Part shown: in pieces, positions 1 to 6,320 of the stretch | Position numbering within the stretch: position 1 is the stretch's first letter | Layout of the letters: the number at the start of each line of letters is the position of its first letter | NCBI GenBank assembly: GCA_040002435.1 | Contig: JBDUEM010000312.1 | Span: 1-8,266, forward strand | Direction: 5' to 3' | Length of the DNA stretch: 8,266 bases | Origin: JANXXV01 sp040002435 | Lineage (GTDB): Bacteria > Acidobacteriota > Terriglobia > Bryobacterales > Bryobacteraceae | Made by a program: the position numbers and the translations under genes | The notes under the pieces: model-generated | What the model saw: only the letters and a program-made list of their open reading frames with translations | Database searches by the model: none | Told to the model about the DNA's origin: nothing

Positions 1-57
1 CAATAGGACATTTCTACTTGGCACACTTAGGACATTATCATTTGGCGGCGACACAGC
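1..57. mobile_element. Terminal end of an insertion sequence (family unresolved, IS21/IS481-like)
   Basis: The segment does not fit the RND gene that follows it. It carries two imperfect tandem units (4-23 and 28-47) and finishes in a tip around 49-55 that reads GACACA. Read on the minus strand, the tip begins TGTGTC, and TGT...ACA ends are typical of IS21, IS481 and related DDE elements. Repeated sub-terminal units of this kind are known as transposase binding sites in IS21-type ends. An in-frame TAG at 28-30 closes the RND reading frame upstream, so the gene does not continue through this segment. No transposase is visible because only the tip lies in the window. The exact boundary is uncertain by several bases, and a target duplication cannot be tested without the other end. 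The family assignment is from memory of end sequences and is weak; the IS-end interpretation is moderately strong. Confidence 0.6.
4..47. repeat. Two imperfect tandem direct repeats, 24-base period, inside the IS end
   Basis: The units at 4-23 and 28-47 both start TAGGACATT and both contain TTGGC near their end. They match at 15 of 20 positions and are separated by four bases. The likely role is transposase binding at the element terminus; this is inferred from position and form only. Confidence 0.65.
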
Positions 58-1851
58 GCGATTCGAGAGTTGACACCGGCGCTAATCGGGTCTACGCTGA
101 CGCCGATTGTTGTGTTCGCTCCGCTGGTGTTCCTGGGCGGAATCACCGCGGTCTTCTTCCGCGCGCTGGCCCTGACACTGGTGACCGCGCTTCTGGCTTC
201 GCTGTTGCTGGCGATCTTCTTCACCCCGGTGCTCGCCGCCATCTTCCTGCCGCGAAATACCAGGCCTCCGGCAGCCAGCCTGCACGAGGCCGAACAGGCG
301 GGCGAGGGACGCTACATGCGCCGCCTCACAGCCCTCTACGAACGGGCCTTGCATTGGTCCCTGGCGCACACCGGCGCGGTCATTCTGGCCGCGGTGCTGA
401 TCGCGGGCGCAGCCGTGCCTGTCTACCTTGCGCTGGGCAAAGGCTTCATCCCCGAGATGGACGAAGGCGCGTTTGTGCTGGATTACATCCTTCCTCCGGG
501 CGCGGCATTGAAGGACTCCGATCGCATTCTCCTGCACATTGAAGAGTACCTGCGGGAGACGCCCGAAGTGGAAAGCTACTCCCGGCGCACCGGTGCCAGA
601 CTCGCCCTCGCCATCGCCGAACCCAACACTGGAGATTTTCTGGTGAAGTTGAAGTCCAAGCGGAGCCGAAGCGTGGACGAGGTAACCGATGAACTCCGCG
701 AAAAGATCAAACGCGCGGAGCCGGCCATCGATATCGAATTTGCCCACATTCTGGAGGACCTGATCGGCGATCTGGTTTCTTCGCCGGAACCCATTGAGAT
801 CAAGCTCTATCATCCGGATGACGCGACATTCAAGGAATTGGCGAAGGCCGTCACCGAGTGGCTGCCGAAAGTGAAAGGCGTGGTTGACATTAACAACCGC
901 ACCACGGTGATCGGGCCCGCCGTCAACTATCGCGTGGACCCCGAGAAGGCGGAACGGGCCGGGTTTACCGTGCAGAACATCGCCGATATCCAGGCAGCGA
1001 TGCTGGATGGCCAGGTCGCGTCGAACATGATCCGCAGTAACCGGCTGGTGGGCATTCGCGTTCGCTACCCTCTTGCTTACCGGTCGTCATTTGAGGAACT
1101 GGAATCGCTGCAATTGACTTCTCCCAGCGGCAACACGATGCCACTTTCCAGCCTGGTCACCAAGGAAGTGGAAGAAGGCCAAACCGAGATTCACCGTGAC
1201 AATCTGCGCAACATGACTTCGGTTACGGCGCGCCTTTCGGGCCGCGACCTGGGTTCGGCGATGGACGAGATTCGGAGCCGCCTGCCCAAGGAGCTTGCGA
1301 TCCCACCGGGGACAGACATCGAATACGGCGGCCTCTATCAGATCCAGCGCGAATCGTTCCTTGGTCTGACGCAGGTGCTGCTGATGTCCATCCTGCTCAT
1401 CTTCATTATCCTTGTATTCGAATTCCGCTCGTTCTCCCATCCGCTGGCAATCCTGATCGCCACCATCCTCTGCGGCTTCGGAGCACTGCTGGCATTGCTG
1501 ATTACGAACTCGACACTCAACATCTCGTCGTTCATGGGGGCCATTATGGTGGTTGGCATTGTCCATAAGAACGGCATTCTCATGCTGGATTCCGAGCAGT
1601 ACTTTCGCGATCGGGGCCTCGGCCTTCGCGAAGCTATCTTTGAAGCCGGCAGACGCCGTTTGCGGCCGATTCTGATGACCGCACTGGCGACGATCTTCGG
1701 CATGCTGCCCCTGGCGCTGGGCGTGGGCTCCGGCGCGCAACTCCTGCAACCCCTCGCGATCGCGGTGATCGGCGGCGTCGCCGTATCCATGATCCTGTCG
1801 TTGCTTATCACTCCCGTGTTGTTTTTCAAGTTCCGCGAAAAAGGACTCTAG
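58..1851 (+). CDS. RND-family efflux transporter permease, C-terminal part (5' end cut by IS element)
   Basis: This is the inner-membrane, proton-driven pump subunit of a tripartite RND efflux system. The recognisable reading begins at about 58 (A-I-R-E-L-T-P, then GSTLTPIVVF), which corresponds to just before TM5 of AcrB-type pumps. Counting from 70, TM5-TM6 cover residues 5-57 and TM7 about 100-120 (followed by FIPEMDEGAF). The second periplasmic porter/docking domain is about 125-415, and TM8-TM12 fill about 425-588. Lys500 in the VHKNGIL motif of TM10 matches AcrB Lys940 of the proton relay. TM1-TM4, including the TM4 relay aspartates, are missing. A whole pump is about 1,030-1,050 residues; about 597 codons remain. 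The TTG at 70 lies inside a conserved motif and is not a credible native start. Because the fragment lacks half the relay, it is probably non-functional unless the assembly joined it wrongly to an IS. It could belong to the HAE or HME subgroup; the substrate cannot be read from this. Confidence 0.9.
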   Translation, partial: AIRELTPALIGSTLTPIVVFAPLVFLGGITAVFFRALALTLVTALLASLLLAIFFTPVLAAIFLPRNTRPPAASLHEAEQAGEGRYMRRLTALYERALHWSLAHTGAVILAAVLIAGAAVPVYLALGKGFIPEMDEGAFVLDYILPPGAALKDSDRILLHIEEYLRETPEVESYSRRTGARLALAIAEPNTGDFLVKLKSKRSRSVDEVTDELREKIKRAEPAIDIEFAHILEDLIGDLVSSPEPIEIKLYHPDDATFKELAKAVTEWLPKVKGVVDINNRTTVIGPAVNYRVDPEKAERAGFTVQNIADIQAAMLDGQVASNMIRSNRLVGIRVRYPLAYRSSFEELESLQLTSPSGNTMPLSSLVTKEVEEGQTEIHRDNLRNMTSVTARLSGRDLGSAMDEIRSRLPKELAIPPGTDIEYGGLYQIQRESFLGLTQVLLMSILLIFIILVFEFRSFSHPLAILIATILCGFGALLALLITNSTLNISSFMGAIMVVGIVHKNGILMLDSEQYFRDRGLGLREAIFEAGRRRLRPILMTALATIFGMLPLALGVGSGAQLLQPLAIAVIGGVAVSMILSLLITPVLFFKFREKGL

Positions 1852-1852
1852 T

Positions 1853-2851
1853 ATGACGCTCAAGACCTCGTTGGTTCTCAGCGGCTTTGCACTTTCCGCG
1901 CTGGCCGCAACCGGATACCATGTGGTGGCCCGCTATCCCGTCCCCGGGGATGGAGGCTACGACTATCTGACAGTGGACTCCGCCGCGCGCCGCCTTTACG
2001 TCTCACACGGCACGCGGGTGGAGGTGCTGAATGCCGATACCGGCGCCGTAGTCGGGCAGATCGACAACACCAAAGGCGTGCACGGCATCGCCATCGTCTC
2101 CGGCCTGGGACGCGGTTTCACCAGCAACGGGCAGGCCGATACATCCACGGTGTTCGACTTGAAGACGCTGAAGACCATAGGAGAAGTGAAGACTGGAAAG
2201 AAGCCTGACTTTATCCTCTATGAACCGGTTACAAAGCGCGTCTTTACGTTCAATGGCGATAGCGACGATGCGACCGCAATCGACGCGGCCAAGGCTGAAT
2301 CTGTGGGCCGGGTGCCGTTAGGCGGTGGCCCCGAAGCGGCGGTTCACGACGGAAAGGGCACCGTCTACGTGAATCTGGAGGAGAAGGCGATGGTGGTTCA
2401 ATTCGACGCGCACACGCTTGCCGTTAAGAACACCTGGCCGCTTGCGCCCTGCGGGACGCCAACCGGGATGGCCATCGACACCCGGCACGCGCTGCTGTTC
2501 GTAGGCTGCCGCAGCAAAGTGATGGCTGTAATGGATACTCACACGGGCAAGGTGATCGCAACGCTCCCTATCGGCGCCGGCGTGGATGCCGTGGCTTTTG
2601 ACGAATCGACCGGCAATATCTTCAACTCGAACGGCGACGGGACGATGACAGTGATTCATCAGGACGCACGGGACAAGTACAGCGTAGTGGAGAATGTCCA
2701 GACGGAACGGTATGCGAAGACCCTTGCGTTTGATGCCAAGACCCACAAGATATTTTTGTCGGTGGCAAAGCGGGGCGAGGTTCCGGCTGGACAGAAGAAG
2801 GGCGGCGCCATTGTGCCGGGTAGCTTTACGATTCTGGTGGTGTCGAAGTAA
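1853..2851 (+). CDS. Secreted YncE/YVTN-type beta-propeller protein
   Basis: A 332-residue protein with a Sec-type signal peptide (K4, then a hydrophobic stretch to about residue 19, with possible cleavage near ALA-A). The rest is a series of beta-propeller blades of the YncE/YVTN kind: repeated patterns such as RLYVSHG..VEVLNADTG, RVFTFNGDSDDATAIDAA, LLFVGCRSKVMAVMDTHTGKVIATLPIG and GNIFNSNGDGTMTVI. Two cysteines (PLAPCG and FVGCRS) could form a disulfide in the periplasm. Such propellers usually act as binding scaffolds; no catalytic residues are evident and the ligand is unknown. The ATG is one base after the RND stop, with AAGGA at 1841-1845 seven bases upstream, so the two genes are almost certainly one transcript and translationally coupled. 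That suggests, but does not show, a periplasmic role linked to the efflux system. The IS disruption upstream may be polar on this gene. Confidence 0.85.
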   Translation: MTLKTSLVLSGFALSALAATGYHVVARYPVPGDGGYDYLTVDSAARRLYVSHGTRVEVLNADTGAVVGQIDNTKGVHGIAIVSGLGRGFTSNGQADTSTVFDLKTLKTIGEVKTGKKPDFILYEPVTKRVFTFNGDSDDATAIDAAKAESVGRVPLGGGPEAAVHDGKGTVYVNLEEKAMVVQFDAHTLAVKNTWPLAPCGTPTGMAIDTRHALLFVGCRSKVMAVMDTHTGKVIATLPIGAGVDAVAFDESTGNIFNSNGDGTMTVIHQDARDKYSVVENVQTERYAKTLAFDAKTHKIFLSVAKRGEVPAGQKKGGAIVPGSFTILVVSK

Positions 2852-2877
2852 GGCTCATTATGGAGTATGGTTTGAGT

Positions 2878-2884
2878 AGGAGGG
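2878..2884 (+). promoter_or_regulatory. Strong Shine-Dalgarno site fixing the start at 2894
   Basis: AGGAGGG lies nine bases before the ATG at 2894. It is the best ribosome binding site in the window and supports the downstream gene being real. It also supports the ATG at 2894 over the out-of-frame ATG at 2860. Confidence 0.75.
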
Positions 2885-2893
2885 AGAAGTCCC

Positions 2894-3394
2894 ATGACCC
2901 GAACTACTCTCACTACTTGCTTGTTCCTTGCCGCGCTGATGCCCCTGTCGCCGGCGAGGGCCGATACCAGGACCGACTTCACCGGCACCTGGGAAATGGA
3001 TTCCACTCGCAGCGAGTCTCCACAATACAGCGAATCCAAACTACCCGTGACCGTGGTCATCAAACAAAGCGACTTTGACCTCACGGTGGAGACGCGCAAG
3101 GACGGGCAGGCGGAAACCATCGTCTACCGCCTGGATGGCTCCGAGACCGAGAAGCGGCCCGCCCCCGACAACGGCGCTTATAAATGGAGCGCCCGGTGGG
3201 ATGGACCGAAGCTGATTACCCAAACCCAGCGGAATATCAACCATACGGCAGTTACTGTAACGGAGGTGCTCAGCCTCGGCACGGGCCGCAAGGAGATGAC
3301 GGTGAATCGAACCCTCACGGTCCAGCATGGCTATAGCTGGGATAAGGCAAAGAACTACTCCTCCGCTAAGGATGTGTTCGTGAAGGCGAGGTGA
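2894..3394 (+). CDS. Small exported protein of unknown function
   Basis: A 166-residue protein that I cannot assign to a named family. It starts with a clear Sec signal peptide: R3, a hydrophobic core CLFLAALMPL, then a likely cleavage after A-R-A near residue 23. The mature part begins DTRTDFTGTWEMD, an opening I associate with small exported lipocalin-like or beta-rich proteins of Acidobacteria. The remainder alternates short polar and hydrophobic segments (TVVIKQSDFDLTVET, TETV-like strands, MTVNRTLTVQHG), consistent with an all-beta, possibly lipocalin-like barrel. No cysteine exists in the predicted mature chain. It lies 42 bases after the propeller gene and its stop overlaps the GTG proposed for the next gene, so it may link the efflux operon to the translation cluster. 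The fold suggestion is inference; the coding call rests on the signal peptide and the strong ribosome binding site. Confidence 0.75.
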   Translation: MTRTTLTTCLFLAALMPLSPARADTRTDFTGTWEMDSTRSESPQYSESKLPVTVVIKQSDFDLTVETRKDGQAETIVYRLDGSETEKRPAPDNGAYKWSARWDGPKLITQTQRNINHTAVTVTEVLSLGTGRKEMTVNRTLTVQHGYSWDKAKNYSSAKDVFVKAR

Positions 3395-4410
3395 AAACCC
3401 GCGCTATACTTAGGTCTGTAGGAGTCCCGGAACCCTTGTCACTAAAGAGCTTCATTCGCCTCGCCGTCCATACGCAGCTTCTCCCGGTTCTGGAGAGCGG
3501 GGAGGAGACACTCGTCGGCGGCCAAGCCGTGATGGAGGGCGTGATGATGCGCGCCCCGCACAGCTATTGCATCGCGGTCCGCAAAGCGAGCGGCGAAATT
3601 GTCACCGAAGAAAGCCCGCTGCCCAAAGTCTCAGACAAGTATCCCATTTTCAAATTACCGGTCTTCCGGGGCGTCGGCACGCTTGGCCAGGCGATGTGGT
3701 TGGGCGTGAAAGCACTGAAGTTCTCAGCCAACGCCGCGATTGAAGAAGGTTCGGAGGAGAAGCCCGAAGAGATTTCCTCCTGGATGATGACCGCCAACAT
3801 GGTCCTCTCGTTTCTTTTCTTTATCGTGATGTACAAGCTGGTGCCTCTTTACCTCACCACAGGCCTGCAGAAGTTTTTCCCCGTACTGCACGGACGTATC
3901 GCCTTTAACCTGGTGGATGGCATCATCCGCATGGCCATCTTCCTCGGCTTTCTCTACATGATCTCCCGCTGGAAGGACATCCATCGCGTGTTTGAATACC
4001 ACGGCGCGGAGCACAAGGTGGTCTTCAATTTTGAATCGGGCAAAGCGGTCAATATCGAGAACGCGCAGAGTTTCACTACGCTGCATCCGCGATGCGGCAC
4101 CAGTTTCCTGTTGGTGGTGATGGCAATCTCCACGCTGGTTTACATGCTGCTGCCGTTTGACGGCTTCGCGGCAAAGTTCGCGGCGCGCGTCGTGCTGCTG
4201 CCGGTGATCGCGGGCCTCAGCTACGAACTCATCCGTTTTGCAGCCAAGCGCCGCAGCAGTCTGATGGCGGCACTTACCACCCCCGGCCTCTGGCTCCAGA
4301 AAATCACAACGCAGCCTCCGTCCGATGAACAGACGGCCATCGCCATCCACGCCCTGGAAGGCGCGATGAAACTCGAAAAGCAGCAAGGCGGCGAGCTCGT
4401 CATCGCCTAA
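3391..4410 (+). CDS. DUF1385 family membrane protein (YqhQ-like)
   Basis: A 339-residue membrane protein of the DUF1385 family, biochemical function unknown to me. Family hallmarks are all present: GGQAVMEGVMMR at residues 43-54, PVFRG.. near 91, a HGAEHK motif at 204-209 (FEYHGAEHKVVF) and HPRCGTS with Cys235. Hydrophobic segments lie at about 137-159, 175-196, 238-256 and 262-285. The His/Glu/Cys motifs flank membrane segments and look like a metal or active site, but that is only inference. The start is uncertain. GTG at 3391 overlaps the previous stop by four bases (GTGA); TTG at 3436 has AGGAG at 3420-3424, eleven bases upstream, and would begin S-L-K-S-F. Both leave the domain whole. 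prfA follows nine bases after the stop; linkage of DUF1385 genes to prfA/prmC recurs in many bacteria. Confidence 0.88.
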   Translation: MKTRAILRSVGVPEPLSLKSFIRLAVHTQLLPVLESGEETLVGGQAVMEGVMMRAPHSYCIAVRKASGEIVTEESPLPKVSDKYPIFKLPVFRGVGTLGQAMWLGVKALKFSANAAIEEGSEEKPEEISSWMMTANMVLSFLFFIVMYKLVPLYLTTGLQKFFPVLHGRIAFNLVDGIIRMAIFLGFLYMISRWKDIHRVFEYHGAEHKVVFNFESGKAVNIENAQSFTTLHPRCGTSFLLVVMAISTLVYMLLPFDGFAAKFAARVVLLPVIAGLSYELIRFAAKRRSSLMAALTTPGLWLQKITTQPPSDEQTAIAIHALEGAMKLEKQQGGELVIA

Positions 4411-4419
4411 AAGAATCCC

Positions 4420-5538
4420 ATGCAATACGTCCAGCGATTGGATGGCATCGAGACGCGTTTTGAAGACCTGACGCGCCAGATGGCCGATCCGCAGATTATT
4501 AACGACAACGACACCTACCGCAAGGTATCCCGGCAGCAGAGTGAACTTGGTGAGGTTGTCGGCAGCTATCGCGAGTGGAAGAAGCTGAACAGCGATCTGG
4601 AGGGCGCGCGGCAGATGCTGGCCGAAGACGACGCCGAGATTCAGCAGATGGCCCGGGAAGACATTGCCCGGATCGAACCGGAAATGGCCCGCCTTGAGGA
4701 AGAGATCAAGGTGATGCTGCTGCCTAAGGATCCGCTGGATGAGAAGAACGTCATCCTGGAAATCCGCAAGGGCACCGGGGGCGACGAGGCATCGCTATTC
4801 GCAGGCGAACTGTTCCGCATGTATCTGCGCTACGCCGAACTGCGCCGCTGGAAGGTGGAAATCATTTCCATGAGCGAGTCGTCGGTGGGCGGAATGAACG
4901 AAGTGGTGGCGATGATATCCGGCACCCGGGTTTACAGCCAGCTGCGATATGAGAGCGGCGTGCATCGCGTGCAGCGCGTGCCAGCCACGGAACAGCAGGG
5001 ACGCGTTCACACATCTACCGTCACGGTGGCCGTGCTGCCGGAAGCTGATGAAGTGGAAGTTCACCTCGACGCCAAGGACATCCGCATCGATACGTTCTGT
5101 TCCTCCGGACCCGGCGGCCAGTCCGTCAACACCACCTATTCCGCGGTCCGAATCACACACCTGCCCACCGGCATGATTGTTTCCTGCCAGGACGAAAAAT
5201 CGCAAATCAAGAATCGCGCCAAGGCGGAACGGGTTTTGCGGTCGCGGCTGTACGAACTGGAATTGGAAAAGCAGAATGCCGAAATCGGCGCGGACCGCAA
5301 GAGCATGGTGGGCACGGGCGATCGCAGTGAAAAGATCCGTACCTATCACTTCAAGGAAAACCGCGTGAGCGATCACCGCATCGGTCTCACGCTGTATCAA
5401 CTCGACACCATCATGCAGGGAAATGTGGGCCCGGTGATTGAGGCAGTGACTTCGCATTTCCAGGCCGAGAAACTCAAGCAGGAGTCCGGCAATCATGACG
5501 GTAAAAACGGCTCTTCACCAAGGGTCAATCCTTCTTGA
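4420..5538 (+). CDS. prfA: Peptide chain release factor 1 (RF1)
   Basis: Cytoplasmic class I release factor that recognises UAA and UAG in the ribosomal A site and triggers peptidyl-tRNA hydrolysis. Residues 1 to about 100 form the helical/coiled-coil domain. The stop-codon recognition tripeptide PAT is at 188-190, the RF1 form (RF2 has SPF). The catalytic GGQ is at 232-234 within SSGPGGQSVNTTYSAVRITH. Both positions match E. coli RF1 (188-190 and 233-235) almost exactly, which supports the ATG at 4420, although no good ribosome binding site precedes it. Coupling to the DUF1385 stop, nine bases upstream, may compensate. The protein is 372 residues against 360 in E. coli. The extra C-terminal tail (about 358-372, rich in N, G, S, P and K) runs 44 bases into prmC. 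Its own stop is UGA, which is read by RF2, not RF1. Confidence 0.97.
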   Translation: MQYVQRLDGIETRFEDLTRQMADPQIINDNDTYRKVSRQQSELGEVVGSYREWKKLNSDLEGARQMLAEDDAEIQQMAREDIARIEPEMARLEEEIKVMLLPKDPLDEKNVILEIRKGTGGDEASLFAGELFRMYLRYAELRRWKVEIISMSESSVGGMNEVVAMISGTRVYSQLRYESGVHRVQRVPATEQQGRVHTSTVTVAVLPEADEVEVHLDAKDIRIDTFCSSGPGGQSVNTTYSAVRITHLPTGMIVSCQDEKSQIKNRAKAERVLRSRLYELELEKQNAEIGADRKSMVGTGDRSEKIRTYHFKENRVSDHRIGLTLYQLDTIMQGNVGPVIEAVTSHFQAEKLKQESGNHDGKNGSSPRVNPS

Positions 5539-6310
5539 AGACGGCAACGTTCTTGCGCCCCGCCTGACCGCGGAAGTCTTGCTCTCCCACGCGCTTCAGA
5601 AAGAGCGCATTTACCTGTTCACACATCCTGAAGCAGAGCTGGGGCAGATCGCCTGGATCCACTACGGCCGTTACCTGCACGAGCGCCTCAAAGGGAAGCC
5701 GACGCAGTACATCACCAGGAAACAGGAGTTCTACGGCCGGGATTTCCTTGTTTCGCCTGCCGTGCTGATTCCCCGGCCTGAGACGGAGCTTCTGGTGGAA
5801 GCGGCGCTGCCGTTGACGGGGCGGATCATAGACGTGGGCACTGGCTCCGGGGCGATTGCGGTTACATTGAGCCTCGAAAAACAACAGCGTATTCTGGCAA
5901 TCGATATTTCTGCTTCGGCGCTGACCGTTGCGGCTTGTAATGCACGCAAGCTGGGCGCCGAAGTGGACTTCGTCCAAGGCGATCTGTTGTCTGCGCTGAC
6001 AAGCCGGAGCGTGGACGCCGTGGTCTCGAACCCGCCCTATATCTCGGAGCGGGATCGTGCAGGCATGCAGCGCGAGGTCCGCGATTTCGAACCGCACGGC
6101 GCGCTGTTCTCCGGCCCGACGGGCGTCGAGATTTACGAACGTTTGATCGCCGATGCCGCGCGGGTCTTGAAACCAGGCGGACATCTGTTGCTAGAGTTGG
6201 GATACGATTCGCTAACCGCTGTTCGTGCGCTTTTATCCGAGCAATGGGCGGAGATTGCAGTGATCAACGACCTGGCAGGAATTCCCAGGGTGCTAAGCGC
6301 GCGGATCTGA
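5495..6310 (+). CDS. prmC: Peptide chain release factor N5-glutamine methyltransferase
   Basis: SAM-dependent enzyme that methylates the side-chain amide of the GGQ glutamine in RF1 and RF2, raising termination efficiency. The 271-residue chain has the usual N-terminal helical domain (about 1-75), then PRPET at 93-97, the SAM-binding motif DVGTGSG at 113-119 and the catalytic NPPY at 179-182, which positions the target amide. The C-terminal LLLELGYD is also typical of the family. The ATG at 5495 has AGGAG at 5480-5484, ten bases upstream, and gives a family-typical N-terminus (TVKTALHQGS...PRLTAEVLLSHAL). The gene starts inside the last 44 bases of prfA in another frame, so its translation is probably coupled to that of its substrate. 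No residue known to be needed appears lost. Confidence 0.96.
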   Translation: MTVKTALHQGSILLEDGNVLAPRLTAEVLLSHALQKERIYLFTHPEAELGQIAWIHYGRYLHERLKGKPTQYITRKQEFYGRDFLVSPAVLIPRPETELLVEAALPLTGRIIDVGTGSGAIAVTLSLEKQQRILAIDISASALTVAACNARKLGAEVDFVQGDLLSALTSRSVDAVVSNPPYISERDRAGMQREVRDFEPHGALFSGPTGVEIYERLIADAARVLKPGGHLLLELGYDSLTAVRALLSEQWAEIAVINDLAGIPRVLSARI

Positions 6311-6320
6311 TTCACTGACG

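Noticed and set aside
18..47. Outward-facing promoter in the IS end driving the RND fragment
   Set aside because: TTGGCA at 18-23 and TATCAT at 36-41 are only 12 bases apart, far from the usual 16-18, and no other pair fits.
70..72. TTG as a true start of the RND gene
   Set aside because: It lies in the middle of a conserved RND motif (AIRELTPALIGSTL), has no good ribosome binding site, and would make a pump lacking TM1-TM4.
82..813. Long open frame on the minus strand inside the RND gene
   Set aside because: The protein is rich in Q, R, H and G with no domain or signal, as expected for the antisense of a GC-rich gene; the plus-strand reading is clearly RND.
1087..1863. 258-codon minus-strand open frame
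   Set aside because: It is antisense to the RND porter and TM8-TM12 region, with composition typical of a shadow frame (many Q, H, R, D) and no recognisable family.
3724..4425. 233-codon minus-strand open frame opposite DUF1385
   Set aside because: It is fully antisense to a gene with clear family motifs, and its H/Q/R/D-rich composition has no hydrophobic core.
4795..5496. 233-codon minus-strand open frame opposite prfA
   Set aside because: It covers the antisense of the PAT and GGQ regions of RF1; it shows no motif or ribosome binding site.
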